From the NCBI RefSeq assembly GCF_008386505.1, contig NZ_VUNZ01000001.1:1543937-1607936 (forward strand): DNA of 64,000 bases, read 5' to 3'. The notes beneath the pieces were generated by a model, which saw only the letters and a list, made by a program, of their open reading frames with translations, did not search any database and was not told the origin of the DNA. Below, piece by piece: positions 28,323 to 36,327 of this stretch (the first letter of the stretch is position 1; each line of letters starts with the position of its first letter). Source of the stretch: Chryseobacterium sediminis. Its GTDB lineage: Bacteria; Bacteroidota; Bacteroidia; Flavobacteriales; Weeksellaceae. The translations under genes were made by a program, and so were the position numbers.

Positions 28323-29030
28323 TTATTTCTTTTGAGCTTCTAAAATGGCATCGGAAATCCCTCCACCTGCGGTTTCAAAGAAGGCAGGGCCGGCCAGAAG
28401 GTATACTTTTTCTAATTTTTTTGTGGTGGATAGTTTGTGTTCTTTCAGGTAATTTTCAGAACGGTTGGCAAGTACAATTCCTCTTACTACATTTCCTGCT
28501 ACCAAAGCGGTTGGAGAATCTATTCCTGCATCTTTCAAATCACTGGCGAAAGCAAAATTGGTAACGCCTAATCTCATGGCTTCACGGGCTGCTACTTCTC
28601 CTACGGAAATCATTAAATCAGGAGTGAATTTATTACGGTCACCTAAACCGATTAACAATAATTTTTTCGCAGACATAGATCCGGAAGGGGGCATAATTAA
28701 AAGGGTTTCTAAAGAATGTCCTTGAAACTGTCCTGCTTTTCTAATATTGGTTAGTTCTCCTTTTAAAGCTTCATCCAAGTGAACCAATCCGTTCAATTTA
28801 GCGGGTAAAGCCTGAGCATTGAAGATGTCTCCTTCTGTATATTCAAAGACACAGGCTACCTGAAGTTGGGCATCAGCAGAAGATGGTCCTTGTACCAATC
28901 CTACCATGGAGATTCCGTCTACGGTTCCCCATATTTTGGAAATTCCAATGGCTGTAGTAGTCTGTGCTAAGTATAGTGTTGAAAAGAACAGACCTAAAAT
29001 GATGTATAATCTGATTGCGTTATTTTTCAT
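28323..29030 (-). CDS. Secreted stand-alone M17 leucyl aminopeptidase N-terminal domain
   Basis: This 235-residue protein has a signal peptide (MKNNAIRLYIILGLFFSTLYLAQ). The mature protein is the macro-like N-terminal domain of M17 peptidases (EYTEGDIFNAQ, LNGLVHLDEAL, LIMPPSGSMSAKKLLLIGLGDRNKFT, VGEVAAREAMRLGVTNFAFASDLKDAG, NVVRGIVLANRSENYLKEHK). It ends before the catalytic domain would begin, so the metal-binding peptidase site is absent. It is not obviously a truncation because a terminator follows directly. The role may be ligand binding or regulation. It is 33 bp downstream of the pirin gene on the same strand, probably in one operon. Confidence 0.8.
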   Translation of the reverse strand: MKNNAIRLYIILGLFFSTLYLAQTTTAIGISKIWGTVDGISMVGLVQGPSSADAQLQVACVFEYTEGDIFNAQALPAKLNGLVHLDEALKGELTNIRKAGQFQGHSLETLLIMPPSGSMSAKKLLLIGLGDRNKFTPDLMISVGEVAAREAMRLGVTNFAFASDLKDAGIDSPTALVAGNVVRGIVLANRSENYLKEHKLSTTKKLEKVYLLAGPAFFETAGGGISDAILEAQKK

Positions 29031-29063
29031 GATTTTAATGTTGTTTTGGCTGATGATAATTCC

Positions 29064-29939
29064 TTAAAGTGTCATTGGCACGTCCATTATAAGGATTTCT
29101 GTACCTTCTTTAAGTGCTTTAATATTGATATCCTGAATATCCCATACTCCGAATCCATCTCGTTCTGCCAAAGTCTCTCCGCCTATTTCTGCGCTTCCTT
29201 TAAGAATGAAAATATAGATCCCGTTTCCTTTTTTTCTGATCTGATAATGGGTTTCTGTATTCTGATCAAAAGTTCCCAGATGAAACCATGCGTCCTGATG
29301 AATCCATACTCCTTCGTCATCGGAATTTGGAGAAAGTATCTGTTGAAACTGATTGTGGCTTTTTGTTTTGTCTAAAGTAATCTGGTCATATCTTGGCGTA
29401 ACATTTCTTTTTTTCGGATAGATCCAGATCTGAAGGAATTTCACAAGTTTATCACTGTTTTTATTGAACTCGCTGTGCATAATTCCGGTTCCTGCACTCA
29501 TTACCTGAATATCTCCGCTTCTTATTACTGCTGTATTTCCCATGCTGTCCTTATGTTCAAGATCGCCTTCCAAAGGAATACTGATGATTTCCATATTGTC
29601 GTGAGGATGTGTTCCGAAACCTCTTCCTGCTTCCACTTTATCGTCATTCAGGACTCTCAGGACTCCAAAGTGCATTCTTTCAGGATTATAATAATTGGCA
29701 AAACTGAAAGTGTGCTGGCTTAATAGCCATCCGTGGTCTGCTTTCCCTCTTGAGTCTGCTCTGTGAATGACAGAGTTTTCTTTTATCTTTGATTCTGTAT
29801 TAGGAAGATGATTGTATCCGATGGGTTCTAATGGTTCGATCTCATCAATGTCATTTTTCATAGCGTTTGCAAGAGAAGCTGATGCTACAAACATTCCTGT
29901 TCCCAATAATCCTTTCTTTAAAAAATCTTTTCTGTCCAT
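29064..29939 (-). CDS. Pirin family protein with N-terminal export signal
   Basis: This 291-residue bicupin begins with a Tat-like/lipid-free signal (MDRKDFLKKGLLGTGMFVASASLANA), unusual because pirins are normally cytosolic. The pirin domain shows HTFSFANYYNPERMHFGVLRVLNDD, GFGTHPHDNMEIISIPLEG with metal-binding His residues, GDIQVMSAGTGIMHSEFN, and WIYPKKRNVTPRYDQ. Some pirins have quercetinase activity. Others are redox-sensing iron proteins. The upstream 27-bp element is shared with a ring-cleaving dioxygenase gene at 36.3 kb, suggesting co-regulation against aromatic or quinone stress (inference). The M17-N gene is downstream. Confidence 0.88.
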   Translation of the reverse strand: MDRKDFLKKGLLGTGMFVASASLANAMKNDIDEIEPLEPIGYNHLPNTESKIKENSVIHRADSRGKADHGWLLSQHTFSFANYYNPERMHFGVLRVLNDDKVEAGRGFGTHPHDNMEIISIPLEGDLEHKDSMGNTAVIRSGDIQVMSAGTGIMHSEFNKNSDKLVKFLQIWIYPKKRNVTPRYDQITLDKTKSHNQFQQILSPNSDDEGVWIHQDAWFHLGTFDQNTETHYQIRKKGNGIYIFILKGSAEIGGETLAERDGFGVWDIQDINIKALKEGTEILIMDVPMTL

Positions 29940-29971
29940 ATCAGATTGTTATTTGTTCTTGTTTGATAGTA

Positions 29972-30021
29972 CAAATTTAGGGAGACCGGAAAACCTGCAC
30001 ATTTAACTAGTTTAATAAATA
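29972..30021 (-). promoter_or_regulatory. Pirin promoter with shared 27-bp element
   Basis: The minus strand contains a 27-bp element (29995-30021) centred on the palindrome AACTAGTT, then exactly 15 bp, then TAAATTTG (29972-29979). The same 27 bases and the same 15-bp gap occur in front of the dioxygenase gene at 36.26 kb. The element would sit at about -30 to -56, the position for an activator or for a repressor overlapping -33. Confidence 0.75.
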
Positions 30022-30033
30022 GCTTTTGTAGCA

Positions 30034-30062
30034 AAAAAATGCCGGATACAAAAGTATCCGGC
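30034..30062 (-). terminator. Terminator of the Crp/Fnr gene
   Basis: On the minus strand GCCGGATAC-tttt-GTATCCGGC is followed by ATTTTTTTGC. It lies just upstream of the pirin promoter and insulates it. Confidence 0.85.
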
Positions 30063-30122
30063 AGTAAGATTATATTTGAACTTCTTAGGGAGTCAAGAAT
30101 ATTTAAGAATAATTATGTTTTA

Positions 30123-30186
30123 GATTCCTACGGAATGACAAATAATACGCTTTCTTTCTGCATACAGTTGTCATTCTGTAGAAATC
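30123..30186. repeat. 64-bp nested-palindrome repeat, copy E
   Basis: GATTCCTACGGAATGACAAA ... TTGTCATTCTGTAGAAATC with internal ATACGCTTTCTTTCTGC. It lies between the Crp/Fnr gene and its terminator. Confidence 0.85.
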
Positions 30187-30257
30187 CCGCCGTTGCATTC
30201 ATCAGTATTTATTTTTGAATTGAAAAAATAAAAAAGAAAGTTATTAAAACCTAAAGA

Positions 30258-30842
30258 TTATTTCTCTTTTGAAGCAAGGCGTTTTCTGATGGTACTTACA
30301 AATTCTTTTGAAACACCAAGATAGGAAGCAATATAGTATTGTGCTACTCTTTGCGGGATTGAAGGATATACTTTTACAAACTCAAGATATCTGTCTGATG
30401 CGGTCTTGGAAATGGTATTTACCAATCGGCTCTGCAATGTAGAAAGGTTTCTCTGAACCAGCATTCTGAATACTCTTTCAAATTTAGGGACTTCCTTTAG
30501 TAGTTTTTCTTTGGTTGCAGGATTCAGCATATAGATTTCCGAATCTTCCAAGGTTTCAATATACACTTTTGAAGGTTTCTGCTCCTGAAAAGAGGCAATA
30601 TCACTGATCCACCAGTCTTCAATAGCAAACAGTAAAGTGACTTCTGTACCATTATCATCCAGACAGTACATTCTCAGGCATCCTTTTTGAATATAGCCTT
30701 CAAACTGGCAGATCTCTCCTTCTCTCAGTAAAACTGTTTTTTTGGGAAACGACTGGCATGACAACAGATCTGTAAATGTTTTTTCTTCTTCGGGGGTGAT
30801 TGAGATAAATCGGGTAATATTTTTGATGATATTTTCAAACAT
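30258..30842 (-). CDS. Crp/Fnr-family transcriptional regulator
   Basis: This 194-residue protein has an N-terminal cyclic-nucleotide-binding-like beta-roll (FPKKTVLLREGEICQFEGYIQKGCLRMY; ATEVTLLFAIEDWW-type segment at about 55-75), a dimerisation helix near 112-135 (KFERVFRMLVQRNLSTLQSRL) and a C-terminal helix-turn-helix (QRVAQYYIASYLGVSKEFVSTIRKRLA). No Fe-S cysteine set is visible. This short form is abundant in Flavobacteriia and often controls neighbouring enzymes. It lies 10 bp after the pseudo-receiver gene. The 27-bp element in front of the pirin gene is a possible target (inference). Confidence 0.9.
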   Translation of the reverse strand: MFENIIKNITRFISITPEEEKTFTDLLSCQSFPKKTVLLREGEICQFEGYIQKGCLRMYCLDDNGTEVTLLFAIEDWWISDIASFQEQKPSKVYIETLEDSEIYMLNPATKEKLLKEVPKFERVFRMLVQRNLSTLQSRLVNTISKTASDRYLEFVKVYPSIPQRVAQYYIASYLGVSKEFVSTIRKRLASKEK

Positions 30843-30852
30843 AATGTCAGGT

Positions 30853-31164
30853 TTACCCCTGCAAATTAGGAAAAAGACTGTAAACTTCGTTCTTTAAAAG
30901 TCCACTTCCTCCTCCGTAATGTTCTATCACTTTAACATCTTTATGTAAATCAGCGCAAAATATTTTAATATCTTTTTCAAAATCTTCCTCAAGGCCTGAA
31001 CTTAAAAGAACAATATCTACTGTGTTGTCTCGTATATATTCATAGCAGAAATTTTCATCACTTTGTATTTCGGCAGCCCAGCCTTCATTATTTTCTATAA
31101 TTCTTTTTAAAGTCTCGAGAATTTCCTGATTCTTTCCAATGACTAAAAAATGTAATGTTTTCAT
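30853..31164 (-). CDS. Stand-alone receiver-like protein lacking the phospho-acceptor
   Basis: This 103-residue alpha/beta protein begins MKTLHFLVIGKNQEILETLKRII like a response-regulator receiver. At the place of the phosphorylatable Asp the strand reads VDIVLLSSGLEED, with Ser in place of Asp, and the N-terminal acidic pair is replaced by GKN. It therefore looks like a pseudo-receiver. The C-terminal part VKVIEHYGGGSGLLKNEVYSLF resembles the beta5/alpha5 region. It precedes the Crp/Fnr gene by 10 bp, so both are probably expressed together. Confidence 0.65.
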   Translation of the reverse strand: MKTLHFLVIGKNQEILETLKRIIENNEGWAAEIQSDENFCYEYIRDNTVDIVLLSSGLEEDFEKDIKIFCADLHKDVKVIEHYGGGSGLLKNEVYSLFPNLQG

Positions 31165-31225
31165 TTTGTTCAGGGTTTAAGGTTTAAAATTCAAGGTTAA
31201 AGGTTTATAGTGTTTGAATAAAGTG

Positions 31226-31315
31226 GAGATTCCTACGGAATGACAAAAAGTGTATAGAGAGGTAAAATTACTCTAATACACTCAAACCCTCCGACCCTCA
31301 AACTCGCATCCCGCA
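31226..31315. repeat. Half copy (F) of the 64-bp repeat plus CTCAAACTC-type tail
   Basis: Only the left arm GATTCCTACGGAATGACAAA (31228 on) is present. It is followed by CACTCAAACCCTCCGACC and CTCAAACTCGCATCCCGC, the same low-complexity words found in the tandem array and other gaps. Confidence 0.65.
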
Positions 31316-31320
31316 TTATC

Positions 31321-32931
31321 TTACAAATGTTTATTTCCTGTAATTTTCAGTTCGTTCAGATCAAGCTGGGATTCTGCTTTTCTTATCTCGTCTTCACTGA
31401 ATCGTTTTTCACGTTTCATCTGAAACAGTTCTTTTCTCTGCAGGGCAAATATATCCAGCATCACCTTGTGATATTCTACCATATCATTTCTTCTGTTAGT
31501 ACACATTTCCAAAGAGTTTAGATGATTCTGGTGAAGTTTGATATCAGTTTCCAAAGCTTTTTTAAAGTTTTCAAGCAGACTATTGCTGTTCACCAATTCA
31601 TTATATTCTTTATCAAGTTTTTGAACGGCAAGTTTATCCAGTCTCATTTGAATTCCGGCCTGCTGTTCATGAGAAGGAAGAATGGGGTCAATTTCCTGAA
31701 TTTTTGTCAATTTAATTACCAATGACAGTGTCAATCCCTGAAATACCAATGTCACAAAAATGACAACAAATGTGATAAAAATGATGAGGTTTCTCATGGG
31801 AAATTCTGCCTGAGTATTCATCATGACCGGAATTGACAGGGCTGTTGCCAAAGAAACCACGCCTCTCATTCCTGCCCATCCAATAATTAAAGGATTTTTC
31901 CATCCCGGGCTTGGGTCACGGCGGGCTTTTTCACTCAACCATCTTGGGATATGAGCCACAGGATAAATCCATAACAGACGTACTACAATAACGATCAAAC
32001 TTATAATTAAACCATATTTGATTCCTTCCATTAATGAAATTTCACCCAATCCATTAATGATATCCGGAAGTTCAAGACCTATTAATACAAATACCAAAGC
32101 ATTCATTACAAAAATCAGGGTATTCCAGACTCCTGTCATGTTGATTCTTGTGGTTCCTGTTTTAAAAATTTCATGAGCGCGGAAAGACATAAATAAACCT
32201 CCGCTCACTACAGCCATTACTCCCGAAAAATGAAAATGTTCTGCAGAGAGAAACAGAATATAAGGTGTAATTACTGTAATGGCAGCATCAATGGCCGGTG
32301 TAGTAGGTAAAAACCTATGAATGGCGTAAAAAATATGAGCCCCTGCAATTCCTATTACAATTCCCATCCCTGCTACCAGAAAAAACTGTCCTGTTGCTTC
32401 ATGCATTGAAAAAGCTCCTGTCATCACTGCGGCCAGCGCAAATCTGAAAACAATCAGTGAAGAGGCATCATTAATCAGACTTTCCCCTTCCAGTATAGCA
32501 AGGGTACGTTTTGGAACTTTCAATCCTTTTAGGACTGTCGTAGCAGCAACAGCATCTGGTGGAGAAACAATTCCTCCCAATAAAAACCCTAATGCCAGTG
32601 TAAATCCGGGAATCAGCATCTGTGAAGTATAGGCAACTACCAGAGAGGTCAGAAATACCAGACCAAAAGCCAGCAGACTAATAGGACGTTTCCATTTCCA
32701 GAAATCATTCCATGAAGTATACCAGGCTGCTTCATATAAAAGTGGTGGTAGAAAAATTAGAAATATAATATCAGGATCCAGCTTTAAAACAGGAACTCCC
32801 GGAATAAAACTAATTCCTAATCCGGCAAGCACCAGAAAGATAGGATAAGCAATCTTAATCCGTTGTGCCAGCATGACCAGCATCATGACGAGTAATAAAA
32901 GTCCCAGTATTAAAAGTAGTTGTTCGTGCAT
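31321..32931 (-). CDS. CPA1-family Na+/H+ antiporter
   Basis: This 536-residue protein has about 12 membrane helices in residues 1-410. LIFLPPLLYEAAW near 57-69 and FLLGGIVSPPDAVAATTVLKGL near 117-138 carry the conserved proline and Asp of the ion site. ILEGESLINDASSLIVFRFA holds the conserved Glu-Asn-Asp of CPA1. GWAGMRGVVSLATALSIP is the conserved late helix. The C-terminal 120 residues are soluble and coiled-coil-like (KLDKEYNELVNSNSLLENFKK...). It exchanges Na+ or K+ for H+ at the inner membrane. Single gene. Confidence 0.93.
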   Translation of the reverse strand: MHEQLLLILGLLLLVMMLVMLAQRIKIAYPIFLVLAGLGISFIPGVPVLKLDPDIIFLIFLPPLLYEAAWYTSWNDFWKWKRPISLLAFGLVFLTSLVVAYTSQMLIPGFTLALGFLLGGIVSPPDAVAATTVLKGLKVPKRTLAILEGESLINDASSLIVFRFALAAVMTGAFSMHEATGQFFLVAGMGIVIGIAGAHIFYAIHRFLPTTPAIDAAITVITPYILFLSAEHFHFSGVMAVVSGGLFMSFRAHEIFKTGTTRINMTGVWNTLIFVMNALVFVLIGLELPDIINGLGEISLMEGIKYGLIISLIVIVVRLLWIYPVAHIPRWLSEKARRDPSPGWKNPLIIGWAGMRGVVSLATALSIPVMMNTQAEFPMRNLIIFITFVVIFVTLVFQGLTLSLVIKLTKIQEIDPILPSHEQQAGIQMRLDKLAVQKLDKEYNELVNSNSLLENFKKALETDIKLHQNHLNSLEMCTNRRNDMVEYHKVMLDIFALQRKELFQMKREKRFSEDEIRKAESQLDLNELKITGNKHL

Positions 32932-33052
32932 AGTTTTTCAGAAGTTAGATTTCAGATTCTGGTTATTCAGGTTTTGGCTAAGGCCAGCTATTTTTGTTTT
33001 TTGTAAAGCGGGCTAAATCCCACTCCTAATTGAATGTTCATTAATTTATTTA

Positions 33053-33117
33053 GATTCCTACGGAATGACAAATATTACGCTTTATCTATCCGTTCACTTT
33101 GTCATTCCGTAGGAATC
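33053..33117. repeat. 64-bp nested-palindrome repeat, copy G
   Basis: GATTCCTACGGAATGACAAA ... TTTGTCATTCCGTAGGAATC. It is the best-preserved copy, with perfect 20-bp inverted ends and the internal ACGCTTTATCTATCCGT segment. Confidence 0.9.
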
Positions 33118-33180
33118 TCAACATTACTTAAACACTTGAAGGATCATCAAAAATTACAAATAATTTTAAAGTTAAAATAC

Positions 33181-33801
33181 TTATTTAAAAAGTATTGAAT
33201 TAGCCAATTCAATTTCTTCCTCATTAATAGAATGTCCGAAATTAGCATACACTTTTTCTGTTACCTCAGCGTTCATTTCTCTTAAAATATTGGCTGTAGC
33301 ATATACTCTTTCTACAGGAACATGAAAGTCAGGATTGCTTGTTCCCAGAAAAACGGGAGTTCCGGCAAAGTCTCCTTTATAATTTTCACTATTGATCTTA
33401 TCTCCTATTACTCCTCCAATAATGGCTGCTGCCCCACCGAACTTCTGAGCATTACGGGCTAGAAATTCCAAGGTAAGACAGGCACCCTGAGAAAATCCGA
33501 AAAAGAATATATTCTCTGGTTTAATTCCTGCATTTACAGCCGCTTTTACTGTTTCTTCAAGCATTTCAAGGGCTGATGACAGCCACGGTTCGTTCTGATC
33601 CACGGGCGCTATGAATGAAAATGGATACCAGGTATGATTCAAAGCCTGCGGGGCTAATAAAGCGTAATCTTTTACATTCAAATGCTGAGATAAACTCAGA
33701 ATGTCCTGAGCGCTTCCTCCACGTCCGTGAACCATGATCAAAGCTTTTTCTGCCTGACTCAACGGAATTCCTGCTGTTTTTATATTTAAAATATGACTCA
33801 T
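33181..33801 (-). CDS. MhqD-like alpha/beta hydrolase (phospholipase/carboxylesterase family)
   Basis: This 206-residue protein has LIMVHGRGGSAQDIL near 20-34 (oxyanion region), nucleophile Ser in FFFGFSQGACLTLEFLA, Asp in the GTSNPDFHVPVERV segment and His in YANFGHSINEEE. These are all members of the carboxylesterase triad. It lies five bp after a ring-cleaving dioxygenase gene, exactly as mhqD accompanies mhqO in Firmicutes, where both respond to hydroquinones and quinones. Co-translation with the dioxygenase is very likely. The natural substrate is unknown. Confidence 0.88.
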   Translation of the reverse strand: MSHILNIKTAGIPLSQAEKALIMVHGRGGSAQDILSLSQHLNVKDYALLAPQALNHTWYPFSFIAPVDQNEPWLSSALEMLEETVKAAVNAGIKPENIFFFGFSQGACLTLEFLARNAQKFGGAAAIIGGVIGDKINSENYKGDFAGTPVFLGTSNPDFHVPVERVYATANILREMNAEVTEKVYANFGHSINEEEIELANSILFK

Positions 33802-33806
33802 TATTT

Positions 33807-34760
33807 CTATCTGAATTTTTCTGTTGGATAATTAATTGCGGGTAGAACTTCTGTCAGACGTTCTCTCCTTTTTTCAAACTGTGGCGGCAACTGCAGATCT
33901 TCTCCTAAAAATGCGGCTTCTTCATCTACATCGAATCCGGGACCTGAAGTTGCAATTTCAAATAAAACACCTCCCGGTTCTTTAAAATAAACTGAGGTAA
34001 AATATTTTCTGTCCTTCACTTCAGTATGTTCCAATCCGTATGCATTTAACCGTTTTACCATTTCAAGCTGAGATGCTGCATCCGGCGTGGCAAAAGCCAC
34101 ATGATGAACAGTTCCTCTTCCTGCCAATCCTTTCAATGCACTGGGTACAGAAAGCAGATCCACATATTTCCCAGGCAAATTGTCTGTCCCCAATCTCAAT
34201 CTGTCAGGGGTTTCTTTAATCACTTTATGATCCATCTGAGTGGTCAGAAGAGCGGCTGTTCTTTCATAAGCATCCTGCCAGATTTCCACATGATGAATTC
34301 CTTTAACGGCATAATCTTTAGGAATATAACCATTGTAATACCCTTTTCTCTCATCTTTATCATTAAAAACCAACTCCAAACCTAAGCCGTCAAAATCTTC
34401 AAGATAAATAAAAACTTCATCAGAAAATCTTTGCTGTGGCTGTTTGAAAGGAATATTGAATTGTTCCAAACGGTTCATCCAATAATCCAAAGCTTCTATA
34501 GAAACTGAAAATGCAGTTGTATTGAGCATTCCTTTACCATGTCTGCCATTGATCAAATCTTTACCATACGGAAAAGTAGTCATGATCGTCCCCGGTGTTC
34601 CATATTCGTCCCCGAAATAAAAATGATAAACATCCGAGTAATCAAAATTGACCGTTTTTTTGACCAGACGAAGTCCTAAAACTCCGGTATAAAAATCTAT
34701 ATTTTCCTGTGCATTGCCAGTAATTGCCGTTACATGATGCAGTCCTGTGATAAGTTTCAT
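33807..34760 (-). CDS. MhqO-like ring-cleaving dioxygenase (VOC fold)
   Basis: This 317-residue protein has two tandem glyoxalase/VOC modules. The first metal ligand region is GLHHVTAITG, the second is TVHHVAFAT near residue 219, and the Glu ligand is in KEPGGVLFEIATSGPGF. Relatives such as MhqO, LinE and PcpA cleave hydroquinones with Fe(II). A paralogue of similar length lies at 35.33-36.26 kb. It is followed by the MhqD-like hydrolase gene. Confidence 0.9.
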   Translation of the reverse strand: MKLITGLHHVTAITGNAQENIDFYTGVLGLRLVKKTVNFDYSDVYHFYFGDEYGTPGTIMTTFPYGKDLINGRHGKGMLNTTAFSVSIEALDYWMNRLEQFNIPFKQPQQRFSDEVFIYLEDFDGLGLELVFNDKDERKGYYNGYIPKDYAVKGIHHVEIWQDAYERTAALLTTQMDHKVIKETPDRLRLGTDNLPGKYVDLLSVPSALKGLAGRGTVHHVAFATPDAASQLEMVKRLNAYGLEHTEVKDRKYFTSVYFKEPGGVLFEIATSGPGFDVDEEAAFLGEDLQLPPQFEKRRERLTEVLPAINYPTEKFR

Positions 34761-34792
34761 TGTGTTGAAATTGTTAATTGGTTATTATGATG

Positions 34793-34970
34793 GGAAGCGA
34801 GATTTCGAGATTCGGGATTCGAGTTGATAATTTCGAGCGTAGCTTTATTCATCTTTTTTTTCACTTCTTTTTTTTAGCCCGAGACTCTCAAACCCTCTTA
34901 CTCTCTTACCCTCCGGCTCTCAAACTCGAATCTCGAAAACCCGCATCCCGAAACCCGACTCTCAAACCCA
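34793..34970. repeat. Imperfect inverted low-complexity repeat
   Basis: The left arm GAGATTCGGGATTCGAGTT and right arm AACTCGAATCTCGAAAACCC-like sequence face each other across a pyrimidine-rich centre with repeated CTCTCAAACCCTCTTACTC. The same words occur at 9.48, 18.1, 31.27, 39.65 and 40.56 kb. Confidence 0.65.
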
Positions 34971-35267
34971 TTAGAGTTCTTCCTTTAACCAAACATCATT
35001 ATATTCTTCCGGATGACGTTTGAACTGTGCGTGAACATACGGACACAACGGCAGAATCTTTAAATCGTTTTCTCTTGCGTAGGAAACCAGTCTTTCCAGT
35101 AAGATTTTAGCAAAGCCTTTTCCTTCGTATTCCGGATTTACTTCAGTATGATAAACCGTCAGTTTTTTACCAATGACTGAAATATCCATTTTACCTGCTT
35201 TATGATCATCTGAGAAAAGCTGGATTTCTCCTTTTCTGCCTTCTAAAACTATTTCTGTTCTTTCCAT
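34971..35267 (-). CDS. Small GNAT-family acetyltransferase (NATD1/YjdJ-like)
   Basis: This 98-residue minimal GNAT domain has EVNPEYEGKGFAKILLERLVSYARE, which provides the acetyl-CoA-binding loop (GKGFAK), and ends with ILPLCPYVHAQFKRHPEEYNDV, typical of the YjdJ/NATD1 group. The acceptor substrate is unknown. It sits between the two dioxygenase genes on the same strand, about 60 bp downstream of the second, probably as part of its transcript. Confidence 0.88.
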   Translation of the reverse strand: MERTEIVLEGRKGEIQLFSDDHKAGKMDISVIGKKLTVYHTEVNPEYEGKGFAKILLERLVSYARENDLKILPLCPYVHAQFKRHPEEYNDVWLKEEL

Positions 35268-35327
35268 TTTCTTTGTTTTTTAAATCTTGATTCAAAATTA
35301 GCATCTTTATCAAAGCTGACCGATGAT

Positions 35328-36260
35328 CTATGATAAGTTCGGAAGTACTCCTTCTATTTTCTCACGCATTCCTTCGTACTGTGCAGGAAGCTTCAGGTTG
35401 GTTCCCAATTCATTCAAAGGTTCATCTACAGTGAAGCCAGGATTATCGGTTGCAATTTCAAACAAAACTCCTCCCGGTTCACGGAAATATAATGAATAGA
35501 AATAATCCCTGTTGATCTTTGGAGTGATACTCAATCCTGCAGATAATGCTTTCTCACGATATTCCATCAGAACGTTGTCATCCTTTACCCTGAATGCAAT
35601 GTGGTGATTGGTTCCGGCAGCATTTCTTCCGGCAGGAATGGTATCATTTTCAATAATATCTATAAGATTAGCTGTATCAATTGCATCAGTAGCAAATCTG
35701 TATCTTTCTCCTTCCTGTTTCTGCAAATCGTATCCTAAAACATCGGTCAGAACTTTGATAGTAGGATCTGCTTTTCTTAAGGTTAATGTTACATTATGGA
35801 AACCTTTCAACGCATTTTCATCTTTGATATCATCTGTTGTCCATACTTTTCTGCTGTCTTCACCTGCAGGTTCTATAAACTGTAACTGAAGCCCGTCCGG
35901 ATCTTTAAAAGAGATCATCTTTTCACCAAATATTTCGCCTTCTTCTGCGTTTACATTAAAGCTTTGTAGACGGTTTTTCCAGAATTCAAGGCTTCCTTTG
36001 GGCACTGAGTATCCTATATGGGTAGCCATTCCGCTTCCGTTGTTTCCTTTACCAATTCCTTCCCATGGAAAAAAAGTAAGGATCGTTCCCGGTGTTCCGT
36101 TTTCATTCCCAAAATAGAAATGATACGTTCCCGGATCGTCAAAGTTTACTGTTTTTTTCACCAGTCTTACTCCTAAAACTTGAGTATAAAAATCCAAATT
36201 TCTTTTAGCATTGTCTGCTATTGCAGTAATATGATGCAGACCTAATATTCTATTGTCCAT
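35328..36260 (-). CDS. Second MhqO-like ring-cleaving dioxygenase (VOC fold)
   Basis: This 310-residue paralogue of the 33.8-kb dioxygenase has the same layout: GLHHITAIADNAKRNLDFYTQVLG at the N-terminus, a second module with NHHIAFRVKDD, and REPGGVLFEIATDNPGFTVDEP containing the Glu ligand. Two paralogues in one locus suggest different aromatic substrates. Its promoter carries the 27-bp element shared with the pirin gene. It is probably the first gene of a unit with the GNAT gene. Confidence 0.9.
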   Translation of the reverse strand: MDNRILGLHHITAIADNAKRNLDFYTQVLGVRLVKKTVNFDDPGTYHFYFGNENGTPGTILTFFPWEGIGKGNNGSGMATHIGYSVPKGSLEFWKNRLQSFNVNAEEGEIFGEKMISFKDPDGLQLQFIEPAGEDSRKVWTTDDIKDENALKGFHNVTLTLRKADPTIKVLTDVLGYDLQKQEGERYRFATDAIDTANLIDIIENDTIPAGRNAAGTNHHIAFRVKDDNVLMEYREKALSAGLSITPKINRDYFYSLYFREPGGVLFEIATDNPGFTVDEPLNELGTNLKLPAQYEGMREKIEGVLPNLS

Positions 36261-36277
36261 TGTCTTTAATTTTTATG

Positions 36278-36327
36278 CTAAATTACAGTGAACAGAAATG
36301 CTGCACATTTAACTAGTTTAATAAATA
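36278..36327 (-). promoter_or_regulatory. Dioxygenase promoter with shared 27-bp element
   Basis: The minus strand has the 27-bp element (36301-36327), then 15 bp, then TAATTTAG (36278-36285) as -7 box, and a leader of about 15 bp to the ATG. The 27 bases are identical to those upstream of the pirin gene, while the surrounding sequence differs, which points to selection on a binding site. Confidence 0.75.
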
